13,122 nt of DNA from UMGS1370 sp046957575 (GCA_046957575.1 JBKUOG010000045.1:1-13122); one strand, 5' to 3'; numbered from the stretch's first letter, positions 1-6,451 are shown. Translations and numbers: made by a program. Notes: generated by a model from the sequence alone, not told the origin.

Positions 1-326
1 CGGTTTAACGTATTGGAATTTTCTCTTCCGTCTCCCTCCAAGTTAATCATCATTTCTTCCATGGGGATTAATACACGGTAATCTTTATAGTAGACGACTG
101 CTACTACCCATCCGCCATCCAGGCGCTCGATACCACTTAATCCTCCAGACAGGATTTTCTTTGTGCGGTAGGCATTCACCATCTCATGCCAGGTTATATC
201 CCCGCTCTCCTGCCTTGCCGCTGCTCCGGAAGCATCTACGGTAAGGATTCCCATTGGCTGGACATGTACACGCTTTTCCCTCTCCTGCACCTCCTCTGCC
301 AGACGACCTTCACTGTCTTCCCTCAT
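1..326 (-). CDS. Partial element/phage-type protein, likely S1-domain RNA-binding (N-terminal 108 residues)
   Basis: The frame is open from the ATG at 326 to the left edge of the window, so the C-terminus is missing. The start is supported by an AAGGTGG Shine-Dalgarno about 8 bases upstream. The visible part has a charged N-terminus (EERxxEEVxEREKR-like, about residues 5-24), then HVQPMGILTVD, WHEMVNAYRTKKILSGGLSG (about 53-72) and a conserved-looking IPMEEMMINLEGDGRE stretch (about 90-105). From memory this pattern belongs to proteins of clostridial conjugative elements and phages that carry a downstream S1-type RNA-binding domain; that domain itself lies outside the window, so the name is an inference. 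The gene has its own strong promoter (418-446), with a terminator-like hairpin (361-386) between promoter and start codon. It lies beside a remnant of an element-type HTH_16 gene, which fits a conjugative-element origin. Confidence 0.62.
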   Translation of the reverse strand, partial: MREDSEGRLAEEVQEREKRVHVQPMGILTVDASGAAARQESGDITWHEMVNAYRTKKILSGGLSGIERLDGGWVVAVVYYKDYRVLIPMEEMMINLEGDGRENSNTLN

Positions 327-360
327 GCATATACCACCTTTCTTGTTTTTTGAGTCAGAA

Positions 361-386
361 AAAGCAGCCGGCGAACCAGCTGCTTT
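361..386 (-). terminator. Terminator-like hairpin in the leader of the S1-like gene (possible attenuator)
   Basis: Read on the minus strand, an 8-bp perfect stem (AAAGCAGC paired with GCTGCTTT, with a further GG/CC pair inside after one mismatch) is followed by a T-rich run (CTTTTTCTG). This is the form of an intrinsic terminator. It sits about 25 bases after the predicted transcription start of the promoter at 418-446 and about 35 bases before the start codon at 326. It would therefore cut most transcripts before the gene unless read through. It could also simply end transcription arriving from genes to the right. Confidence 0.65.
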
Positions 387-417
387 CTCTATCCAGATTT
401 TCAAATCCGATGATATC

Positions 418-446
418 ATTATAAAAGATTGAAAATCGCATGTCAA
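418..446 (-). promoter_or_regulatory. Consensus sigma-A promoter driving the S1-like gene, with phased direct repeat
   Basis: On the minus strand there is a perfect -35 TTGACA (441-446), a 17-base spacer and a perfect -10 TATAAT (418-423), giving a predicted start near 411. Seen from the plus strand, the 7-mer CATGTCA occurs at 439-445 and again at 449-455, exactly 10 bp apart. The two copies overlap and flank the -35 box, a plausible operator geometry. The box sequences are seen directly; the operator role is inferred. Confidence 0.8.
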
Positions 447-464
447 TTCATGTCAGGACGCAAA

Positions 465-611
465 TCAGTCTCTTTTTGGTCCTTTTTCGGTGACATCAAT
501 CAAAAACTTATCAATGCAGTTTAGAAAGGGTTTGGACAGTTCCTGATATAAATCCTCCTGTCCCTCCAACGTCAGATGGACAATATTTACATTTCTTGTA
601 ATCATTCGCAT
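465..611 (-). pseudogene. Truncated HTH_16 (Tn916 Orf8-like) gene, C-terminal remnant
   Basis: This 48-codon minus-strand frame ends in EDLYQELSKPFLNCIDKF (positions about 507-560) plus a charged tail. It matches the C-terminal half of the intact HTH_16-type protein at 2866-3072 (SEDLYQELSKTFVSCIEQF). The N-terminal residues (MRMITRNVNIVHL) have no counterpart in the intact copy, and no good Shine-Dalgarno precedes the ATG at 611. The recognisable homology starts near 565-570, so an older gene was probably cut there and the upstream codons are unrelated sequence read in frame. At the DNA level the match is strong only over about 19 bases (18 of 19 at 538-556 versus 2933-2951). The two copies therefore diverged long ago and come from different elements or an old duplication. 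Confidence 0.6.
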
Positions 612-887
612 TTAAATGCAGCATTCTATCATCCCTTCCTCCTTGTTATCATTCCCAGTTACTACCTTTATTTATATGTTCTGCTGAATACGGCTCCAAC
701 TCGCATACAACTCGTGCTATTCATACATACTATTCCAGACACTTTCTTTTTTAATTCATTGTTTTATTTATCATATGACTTCACATTCTTTTCACTTTTT
801 ATGATATACTTCATAAACAGAAACATGTGAAACAAACCATTTTCATATTCTTAAAATTCAGTCAATATTAACCCGGAGGATATTAAT

Positions 888-2075
888 ATGAAATCAATTT
901 TTGAGTCTGCAAAACAGCTAACCCCAGAACTTATATCAATCAGAAGAACATTACATCAATATCCTGAAATAGGTTCTATCTTACCACGAACCCAATCATT
1001 TGTTTTTAGTAAATTGGAAGAGTATGGATATTGTCCTCAGAAAATATGCGAAAGTGCTGTTATTGCCACTATATCTGGTAAGCAGCCCGGCAAAACAATC
1101 CTTCTTCGCGCTGATATGGATGCTCTTCCGATTAAAGAAGCTGCTCCCGTTCCATTTGCCTCTGAAAATGGCTATATGCATGCATGTGGACACGATATGC
1201 ACACAACTATGCTTCTGGGCGCAGCTAAATTATTAAAACAATACCAGCAGGATCTGGTTGGAACCGTCAAACTGATATTTCAACCTGACGAAGAGGGATT
1301 CACCGGAGCAAAGGCATTGCTTAAGGCCGGTGTTTTGGAAAATCCCCATGTAGATGCAGGCATTGCTTTCCATGTTGTTTCCGGCATTCCATCTGGAACA
1401 GTTATGTGTGGTTCAGGCACCTGCATGGCTGGGTGTACTTTATTTCAGATCCATATAAAAGGTACTGGCTGCCATGGTGCAATGCCGGAAACCGGAGTTG
1501 ACCCCATCAATATTGCGGCCCATGTTTATCTGTCTCTCCAGGAAATCATTGCAAGAGAAATTGCTCCCACCCAACCTGCCGCACTTACCGTTGGCAGGTT
1601 TTCTGCCGGCGAAGCTCCAAATATCATCCCTGAAGATGTGATTCTGGAGGGAACCATCCGTGCAATGGATTGCAAGATATCCAAATATATCTTTGACAGA
1701 ATTGAAGAAATCTCCATTCAGACAGCTTCTCTCTTTCGCGGACAAGCTTGTGTGAAAGAAATTGCTTCCGCACCACCGCTGCAAAATGACAGTGAAATGG
1801 TCAAGGAGCTTGCCAGCTACATGAAGGAATGCTATGAGCCTTATAAAATAGAATTGTTTACACAAGGCGGTATGGGGTCAGAGGATTTCGCCTCTTATAC
1901 TTATGAGCGGCCATGCTGCTATATGTTAATAGGCGCCGGAACCCCAGAGGAAAATCCGCTATTCGGCAAACCGATGCATAATGACCACGTTGTATTTAAT
2001 GAGGAGATTCTTTCCCTAGGCAGTGCACTTTACGCATCAAATGCCATAAACTGGCTGCGAAACCATAGCCAATAA
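888..2075 (+). CDS. M20-family metallopeptidase / N-acyl amino acid amidohydrolase
   Basis: A 395-residue protein, full length for M20D-type hydrolases, which remove acyl groups from amino acids or cleave small peptides using a metal pair in the cytoplasm. Visible motifs: ILLRADMDALP (71-81), the metal-binding HACGHDMHT (98-106, with Cys100 and His102), FQPDEEG (131-137, catalytic and ligand Glu pair), His162, GRFSAGEAPNIIPE (236-249) in the lid/dimerisation part, GSEDFA (330-335) and MHNDHVVFNEE (363-373, His364 as the last ligand). No signal peptide. The start at 888 has CGGAGGA about 8 bases upstream. Substrate cannot be told from sequence; hippurate hydrolase, N-acetyl-diaminopimelate deacetylase and aminobenzoyl-glutamate-type enzymes share this plan. 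A weak promoter candidate (TTCACA-19-TATACT, 780-810) lies upstream. With the next gene it forms the only rightward pair in the window. Confidence 0.93.
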   Translation: MKSIFESAKQLTPELISIRRTLHQYPEIGSILPRTQSFVFSKLEEYGYCPQKICESAVIATISGKQPGKTILLRADMDALPIKEAAPVPFASENGYMHACGHDMHTTMLLGAAKLLKQYQQDLVGTVKLIFQPDEEGFTGAKALLKAGVLENPHVDAGIAFHVVSGIPSGTVMCGSGTCMAGCTLFQIHIKGTGCHGAMPETGVDPINIAAHVYLSLQEIIAREIAPTQPAALTVGRFSAGEAPNIIPEDVILEGTIRAMDCKISKYIFDRIEEISIQTASLFRGQACVKEIASAPPLQNDSEMVKELASYMKECYEPYKIELFTQGGMGSEDFASYTYERPCCYMLIGAGTPEENPLFGKPMHNDHVVFNEEILSLGSALYASNAINWLRNHSQ

Positions 2076-2120
2076 CTTTTTCTTTGTTTACTGAATATAC
2101 TAATAAAAAAGGTTATTCAT

Positions 2121-2477
2121 ATGCGTACAAAACGATATACCGTTGTCATTGCGGGACTAATACCGGAAATTGCCACTCAGAACATCCTGGTTAAGATTTG
2201 GGGAAAGGCCGCCAAAAAAGTATACGCGAGTACAGGCATATATGTAAATGCATGGTTAAGCGAATCTTATTTCCTTTGTGGGGATAAACGAGGACCTGAT
2301 TTGGATGGTTTGACCGCTAACTTTATAATTATATGGAATCCTGTCGAAGTGGAAAGTTATGAAAAATTCCATGAAGCGTTCACACAGGTTGTAAACGGTG
2401 TAAGGGACATATTGGGCAATCCATATGTGTGGATTACGATAGATGACATAGAGTTCTACTATTTTGTAAAATGCTGA
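2121..2477 (+). CDS. Hypothetical protein, 118 residues, unrecognised
   Basis: I do not recognise this family. The ORF starts 45 bases after the amidohydrolase, with a weak AAAGG about 9 bases before the ATG, and ends just before a strong hairpin at 2481-2510, so it is probably the second gene of a two-gene transcript. The protein is soluble, with no membrane segment or signal. Its hydrophobic stretches alternate with helical ones: strand-like YTVVIAGLI (6-14), a lysine-rich helix near 25-34, strand-like FIIIW (about 68-72), an amphipathic helix (EKFHEAFTQVVNGVRDIL) and a final strand pair ending in FYYFVKC. This suggests a small alpha/beta fold, but that is only a pattern reading. Codon use and the terminator support a real gene. 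Confidence 0.6.
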   Translation: MRTKRYTVVIAGLIPEIATQNILVKIWGKAAKKVYASTGIYVNAWLSESYFLCGDKRGPDLDGLTANFIIIWNPVEVESYEKFHEAFTQVVNGVRDILGNPYVWITIDDIEFYYFVKC

Positions 2478-2480
2478 AAG

Positions 2481-2510
2481 CTAGGAGCCGCCTTTGGGCG
2501 GCTTTCCTAG
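2481..2510 (+). terminator. Intrinsic terminator after the amidohydrolase/118-residue pair
   Basis: CTAGGA-GCCGCC, a TTTG loop, then GGCGGC-TT-TCCTAG forms a 12-bp stem with a two-base bulge. It begins four bases after the stop codon of the 118-residue ORF. The T-tract (CTTTCCT) is short but overlaps the outer stem. The hairpin is near-symmetrical and could also stop leftward transcription from the sigma/HTH_16 genes. Confidence 0.7.
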
Positions 2511-2865
2511 TCCCCAAAGCGCTGACTCATTAAGTTGTCTGCCGATTCAGACAGGCGTCCTGTTTGTATTGCACGTAAAATGAGCGTGTAAAGCTAAGTT
2601 TTAGAGGCACAAAGATAATTCTTCTTAGTGCTTGTCTAGTCTTTATTATGGTCCTGACTCCCCCTATTGCTATTAAGCTGCTTAAGGGACAAGTATCAGA
2701 TACCCTTGAAATAAATGTAGCAGCATACATAAAGATAATTGCTATTAAAGGAAAAGGGAATACCCCTGCCTCTGCATGCTGTATTCCCTTACTCTCTGTC
2801 TCCTTAAAGACTCATAGTTACTGGTCCTCCTGTCGTTAACTGCGGATTAAGAAGGAAATTCAGTC
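2511..2865. other. Intergenic stretch without a supportable gene
   Basis: About 355 bases between two converging gene pairs. It holds the minus-strand terminator at 2754-2790. A plus-strand frame is open from about 2577 to 2839 and reads as one hydrophobic segment followed by a Lys/Gly-rich part, but no Shine-Dalgarno precedes its first ATG at 2648 and it runs through the hairpin. A minus-strand frame at 2530-2730 has no known motif either. I treat the stretch as leftover mobile-element sequence. Confidence 0.45.
2754..2790 (-). terminator. Terminator downstream of the sigma/HTH_16 gene pair
   Basis: A perfect 10-bp inverted repeat: AAGGGAATAC at 2754-2763 and GTATTCCCTT at 2781-2790, with a 17-base loop. 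On the minus strand the second arm runs into CCCTTTTCCTTT, a T-rich tract, so it reads as an intrinsic terminator for the leftward pair that ends at 2866. Confidence 0.7.
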
Positions 2866-3072
2866 TTATTTTTGCTCGTTTTCAGTCCCCTCAATAGAAA
2901 ACTGTTCAATACAGGATACAAAGGTCTTAGAAAGTTCCTGATATAAGTCCTCTGAAAATATTCCTTTGATTCTGGACCTGCTTAACACCATGGGACGGTA
3001 CATCAAAAACAGTTCCTCCCTTGCCCCCTTGTCTCCCTGCTTAGCCTTCATTAACAGTTCTTTAAAATTCAT
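2866..3072 (-). CDS. HTH_16-type conjugative-element regulator (Tn916 Orf8-like)
   Basis: A 68-residue protein, the usual size of this family of small conjugative-transposon regulators. Residues 1-30 (FKELLMKAKQGDKGAREELF) and 43-58 (SEDLYQELSKTFVSCIEQF) closely follow the pattern of sigma-factor regions 2.1-2.2 (KAKxGDxxAxEEL...EDLxQExxxxxxxxIxxF). The start codon lies inside the end of the upstream sigma-like gene: ATG at 3072, upstream stop at 3062, an 11-base overlap. This implies translational coupling. In Tn916 the equivalent pair (orf7/orf8) is needed for expression of excision genes. No xis or int follows here, so the pair is probably orphaned. A truncated relative lies at 465-611. 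Confidence 0.8.
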   Translation of the reverse strand: MNFKELLMKAKQGDKGAREELFLMYRPMVLSRSRIKGIFSEDLYQELSKTFVSCIEQFSIEGTENEQK

Positions 3073-3502
3073 TGCGTATTTTCCATCCTTTCCTCATTTT
3101 TTTCTTCGCATAGTTGAAAACAGAGGCGGCCTTTTTATAGTCCATGCCCAAATGCCTGCCGATTTCTTGATATGTCAGCTGTCTAAAAACCTTCATAAAC
3201 ACTACAAGAATTTCCATATCTGTCAGAGCATCAAGCGCCGTTTCTCCTGACTCACCAATCTGGCTTTCCATATACTGACGAACTTCATCCGGTATCAGTG
3301 GAATCTGCTCCGTTTCTTCCCATAAAAATGGCTTACTGTCCGTTATATCACACAACGGTTCTGGAAGCAGCTTCTCTAACGGGCTTTCATGATTGCTTAT
3401 TTTTATTTCACGGCATATGTAATCTCTCTTGGCACGTTTTAAAGCTGCTAATACATACCCCGTAAAACGGTATCTGATATTATCTTTCTTTTTCACTTTC
3501 AT
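3062..3502 (-). CDS. Sigma-70-family-like regulator of a conjugative element (Tn916 Orf7-like)
   Basis: A 146-residue protein. The C-terminal part (about 95-140) has the sigma region 4 layout: LTDMEILVVFMKVFRQLTYQ, then EIGRHLGMDYKKAASVFNYAKKKMRK, with the helix-turn-helix at about 107-137. The N-terminus (RYRFTGYVLAALKRAKRDYI, 10-29) resembles sigma regions 2.3-2.4, while 2.1-2.2 are missing and appear to be supplied by the overlapping downstream gene. The start at 3502 has GGAGGG four to five bases upstream. Family members act as positive regulators of excision and transfer genes in Tn916-type elements. Here the element body is not in the window. A minus-strand terminator at 3619-3639 insulates it from upstream transcription. 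Confidence 0.8.
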   Translation of the reverse strand: MKVKKKDNIRYRFTGYVLAALKRAKRDYICREIKISNHESPLEKLLPEPLCDITDSKPFLWEETEQIPLIPDEVRQYMESQIGESGETALDALTDMEILVVFMKVFRQLTYQEIGRHLGMDYKKAASVFNYAKKKMRKGWKIRNEF

Positions 3503-3894
3503 AGTCCCTCCGAATGTAGAATTATCTCTTTTCAGAAAGACTATGGTGGGCCACGGACCTTTGTCCTATATATTCCCCTGCTCATGAGGGTGTATACTGT
3601 TATTTTGAAAACAAAAGAGGAACAGCTTTGTACTGTTCCCCTTAAAAAGAATTGTTGATATTGGCTTTTTGCTATATCGCATTCTTTAAGTCTTTGGCTC
3701 TTTGCTACTCTTCCTTTCTCTAAGTTATATACCTTTATATTTAGGGATAATAGTTTATGTTTAATTTCCGGTTCTATATTAACTTAATAAAATAATGTCC
3801 ATCATCCATAAAGAGGTAATGTACTTGAAGAGTCCAGACCATCAGCTAATTTATTGGTTTTTGATACGCTGCTTTTTCTACAACACCCGTAAGA
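3503..3894. other. Gene-free stretch upstream of the sigma-like gene
   Basis: AT-rich sequence with the leader of the sigma-like gene (to about 3600) and the hairpin at 3619-3639. A short inverted repeat (GGACCTTTGTCC, 3557-3568) lies in the leader. I found no convincing -35/-10 pair for the sigma-like gene and no coding frame with family resemblance. Confidence 0.4.
3619..3639 (-). terminator. Minus-strand terminator upstream of the sigma-like gene
   Basis: GGAACAG (3619-3625) pairs with CTGTTCC (3633-3639) around a 7-base loop. On the minus strand it is followed by TCTTTTGTTTT. It lies about 115 bases before the sigma-like start codon, so it either ends transcription from lost upstream element genes or acts as an attenuator. 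Confidence 0.6.
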
Positions 3895-3987
3895 AATACC
3901 GACAATTCTTAATTAATAGCATAGGCAAAGCCTACAAATCAATCCATAGAGGGATAGCAGTTGGTTTTGTCTCTCAAAACCTTTCAT
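3895..3987 (-). pseudogene. Decayed DUF3795 gene, N-terminal remnant
   Basis: From the ATG at 3987, preceded by GGAGG at 3992-3996, the minus strand reads MKGFERQNQLLSLYGLICRLC. It agrees at 15 of 21 positions with the N-terminus of the intact-looking DUF3795 gene at 9890-10378 (MKGFHRQNKLFSLCGLNCGLC). A stop codon (TAA) follows three codons later. A one-base deletion explains it: the neighbouring frame continues as IKNC, matching NKNC in the other copy. Beyond about 3895 similarity fades, and two of the family cysteines in the visible part (equivalents of Cys14 and one more) are lost. This is a dead paralog or a remnant of an older copy, not a functional gene. Confidence 0.6.
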
Positions 3988-3996
3988 AACGCCTCC

Positions 3997-4509
3997 AAAA
4001 ACAGATTACCAGCCCGCTCTTTGATAAGCCAATTTTAGATAATCATCATAACATTTGAACTGCACACACGGTCTCATAATTCGCTCAGGCTTAATAAATT
4101 ATCCTAATAGTCATCTGCTCACATTTTTTTAGTCAGTATACTATAGGATTTTCAACGAGGCTCTATCTGTTCAAATTCTCAAAGGAAATGAGACTCAAAG
4201 GAACTCCAGTACTCTATTATAATTCTCCTCCTCCCTAAGGACAGAATAGTTTCCACACAACAAAGCACCTGACTACCAGCAGCTAGAATCTTATCCTATC
4301 TAAAGTTACATTAGCCATGACTGATAGGATGTTCGCGGCTCTTGCAATTGGTAAACCGCCTCCACATTTAAGTCCGCATTTTCCGAGAATTGAATAGAAC
4401 ATTGTTAGTTCCACCACTTTCTGGACTGGCTTCTGATTTTTCGCTTCGAGATGATGATACCCAGAAGTTAACCTTCTCCTACATCAGGGTACCCAAGTGA
4501 ACACATAGC
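3997..4509. other. Gene-free stretch, probably degraded sequence
   Basis: About 510 bases with stops in all frames. On the minus strand a 39-codon frame starting near 4400 (MFYSILGKCGLKCGGGLP) has a CGLxC pattern faintly like DUF3795 proteins, but nothing else supports it. At 4456-4494 there is a partly palindromic block (AGAAG-TTAAC-CTTCT at 4463-4477 and GGGTACCC at 4487-4494) just downstream of the inositol-phosphatase stop. It lacks a T-tract, so I do not call it a terminator. Confidence 0.4.
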
Positions 4510-5262
4510 TTACAGTAACTTTAACAGTTCTGTATGGATAAATCCATTTGTTCCCACCACACTGCTCCCCTTTTTCGGTTCAAGCGGTTTTCCTGTAAAA
4601 TCAGTTACCTTGCCTCCTGCTTCCTGAATCATCAGCATGCCGGCTGCATAGTCCCAGGGATTTAGATATATCTCGAAATAGCCTCCCTGTCTGCCGCAGG
4701 CGGTATATGCCAGTTCCAGAGCGGCAGAGCCAATCCTGCGGACATCCTGGCACTGACCGAACACCCTGCGGAACCGGGCAAAATTTTCATCGGCCACTTC
4801 TCTTTTTGCTGTTCCCAGCCCAATCATTGTGTCGGATAGTTTTTCTGCATTTGATACATGTATGGGCTGCCCATTTAGAAAGCTGCCCTTTCCCTTAATT
4901 GCAGAAAACACTTCATCGCGGAAGGGATCGTATATAATTCCCATAATAATATCCCCCTGGCGGCAAAGGGCTAAAGATACAACGCTGTGCTGATAGTCGT
5001 GCATAAGGTTTGTCGTCCCGTCAACAGGGTCTAAAATCCAAAAGCTATCCGCTTTTATTTCCTGCAATCCGGTTTCTTCTCCAAGGAATTGAATATCCGG
5101 CGCAAGGGCAAACAGTTCCTTTTTTAAGAAATTCTGTACGGCAATATCTACCTGCGTTACATAATCTGCAAGACCTTTCTCTTTTACATGAGCGGCCATT
5201 TCACGGTTTTTAATTAGCCCTTGCGTTTTTGTTACTAAACTGATAATTTTCTGAATATCCAT
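4510..5262 (-). CDS. Inositol monophosphatase family protein
   Basis: A 250-residue Mg-dependent phosphatase of the IMPase/CysQ/SuhB group, of normal length. Metal and catalytic motifs are complete: DYVTQVD (33-39), GEETG (61-65, with the two ligand Glu), WILDPVDGTTN (75-85, motif 1) and WDYAAGMLMIQEAGGKVTDF (203-222, motif 2, Asp204). A longer frame begins at 5286, but GGAGGAA sits 6-8 bases before the ATG at 5262 and is actually coded within that extension, so 5262 is the better start. Substrate could be inositol phosphate, 3'-phosphoadenosine phosphate or another sugar phosphate; sequence alone does not decide. It follows the TraX gene by about 130 bases, on the same strand. Confidence 0.93.
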   Translation of the reverse strand: MDIQKIISLVTKTQGLIKNREMAAHVKEKGLADYVTQVDIAVQNFLKKELFALAPDIQFLGEETGLQEIKADSFWILDPVDGTTNLMHDYQHSVVSLALCRQGDIIMGIIYDPFRDEVFSAIKGKGSFLNGQPIHVSNAEKLSDTMIGLGTAKREVADENFARFRRVFGQCQDVRRIGSAALELAYTACGRQGGYFEIYLNPWDYAAGMLMIQEAGGKVTDFTGKPLEPKKGSSVVGTNGFIHTELLKLL

Positions 5263-5393
5263 ATGCGTTTCCTCCATAGGCATCAAATACCTGGTTGCAA
5301 AATAGAGATTTGCAAACCATGCTTATTAATTTAAAGGGTTAAGAAAATAAGGTTTGAAAGAACACGACAAACATGAATTGACAAAGCTTAACA

Positions 5394-6164
5394 TTATACC
5401 TTGAGAACCAGCCGAACTAGGCCAATAATTAGCAAATGAATCGGATAAAAGGCATAGAATAACCAACGTGGAACCTTCAGGTTTGTATGGGTACAGGGGA
5501 AGATAAACAAAGCGGCAAAGGCCATTGCAAAAGTCCAATCAAATGTAAGACCACCCAAGGTGAGATTCCGAAAATCACCGGGGCGGGCGAAAAGCGCTGG
5601 CAGAACTGTAAACAGCAGATAGAACATGGCCCCTACTACCGGATTGTTGCGGCAAAGATAGAACACCAGCATCAAAAAAATTCCGTTGCTGGAGTAGTCG
5701 AAGTTCCACCATGAAATCACAAAAAAGGTCAGTGCGAACAGCCACCATTTGCGTTCTTTCCATCCATACATCGCCAAAAGGCTTAGAAACAAAGTAAAGA
5801 AGATATTCCAGTTAGTAAACTGCGACCAAAAGTCATACGGATGAAAGGCAAAGATATAACAGGGTTGAGAAATCAGTGCAAATATTCCCAAACGGAATAA
5901 ATATTTCTTGATATCATGAGTATATAGCAGGCCCACTGTCATGCAATAACAGAAAATCGGAAACGCCAGCCGTCCGATCCAACGCAGCACCCTTACCTCC
6001 GGGAAAAAGACGCTGCCGATGTGGTCGATGAGCATTGAAACAATGGCGATTAGTTTGAGAAAATCAGTATCCAGATTCGTTTGCAGTCGGGCCTTATTAT
6101 CTGAAAACGTGGGTGGGGTAAGCAATAGCTCCTTCACCCGCATTAAATTTTGTGTTGTTTTCAT
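5394..6164 (-). CDS. TraX family membrane protein
   Basis: A 256-residue integral membrane protein with about seven to eight hydrophobic segments. The family signature is clear: LKLIAIVSMLIDHIGSVFFP (about 36-55), RWIGRLAFPIFCY (61-73), then KKYLFRLGIFALISQP, and a C-terminal YPIHLLIIGLVR. TraX of the F plasmid acetylates pilin. Many Firmicutes carry a chromosomal homolog annotated as a conjugal transfer protein, probably a membrane acyltransferase acting on a surface component, so the name alone does not show conjugation here. The first 30 residues precede the family core. The start at 6164 has AAAGGA about 10 bases upstream. Upstream is a gene scar (6256-6401), downstream the inositol phosphatase. 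Confidence 0.88.
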   Translation of the reverse strand: MKTTQNLMRVKELLLTPPTFSDNKARLQTNLDTDFLKLIAIVSMLIDHIGSVFFPEVRVLRWIGRLAFPIFCYCMTVGLLYTHDIKKYLFRLGIFALISQPCYIFAFHPYDFWSQFTNWNIFFTLFLSLLAMYGWKERKWWLFALTFFVISWWNFDYSSNGIFLMLVFYLCRNNPVVGAMFYLLFTVLPALFARPGDFRNLTLGGLTFDWTFAMAFAALFIFPCTHTNLKVPRWLFYAFYPIHLLIIGLVRLVLKV

Positions 6165-6255
6165 ATGGTTTCTGTCCTTTTGTTTTCATATTCATTGCAG
6201 ATAAATCAATTCAAATTTTTCAGTTCAACAAACTGGAAGTTATTATTCTGACAAA

Positions 6256-6401
6256 TTACTTTCTCCACTCCACTACATCATCAATCTTCTTGCGTGGCCT
6301 TTCTTTAGGAAATTCATTTGGATATGCAAAACTGGTGTAGTGGTTAAATAACGATCACACCGAAGAATAGCGTTATAAAATGGTATCGTCCTGTCTAACA
6401 T
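6256..6401 (-). pseudogene. Scar joining the start of one gene to the tail of another (GNAT-like start, nitroreductase-like tail)
   Basis: A good Shine-Dalgarno (GAGGAG) precedes an ATG at 6401, whose frame opens MLDRTIPFYNAIL, a form seen at the start of clostridial GNAT acetyltransferases. From about 6354 down to the stop at 6256 a different frame reads FAYPNEFPKERPRKKIDDVV followed by EWRK and a stop. This is the typical end of small nitroreductases (GYPxEEPxxRPRxPxxxVVxW). The two pieces are in different frames, so the hybrid from 6401 ends after 42 codons at 6273. It looks like a deletion that removed the rest of both genes. Both family identities are from pattern memory and moderate at best. 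Confidence 0.45.
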
Positions 6402-6451
6402 TTAATTTTACTCTCCTCAAAATTTCAATTTATTTATATGCCCGCTGCACA

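Noticed and set aside
576..830. Plus-strand 84-codon frame with hydrophobic and Tyr/Phe-rich content
   Set aside because: No Shine-Dalgarno, very AT-rich, overlaps the HTH_16 remnant and probable promoter of the amidohydrolase; composition explains it.
2530..2730. Minus-strand 66-codon frame downstream of the HTH_16 gene as a possible excisionase
   Set aside because: It lies beyond the terminator at 2754-2790 and has no excisionase-like winged-helix pattern.
3795..3989. Plus-strand 64-codon frame
   Set aside because: It is the opposite strand of the DUF3795 remnant, with no ribosome site and no family resemblance.
4456..4494. Partly palindromic block after the inositol phosphatase as a terminator
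   Set aside because: Arms are short and unequal, and no T-tract follows on the minus strand.
5293..5318. Imperfect inverted repeat before the inositol phosphatase gene as a riboswitch or operator
   Set aside because: Short stem with a bulge (GGTTGCAAA/TTTGCAAACC), no known riboswitch pattern and no promoter to place it.
5394..6164. TraX as evidence of an active conjugative system
   Set aside because: TraX homologs are common chromosomal genes in Firmicutes and no transfer genes are adjacent.
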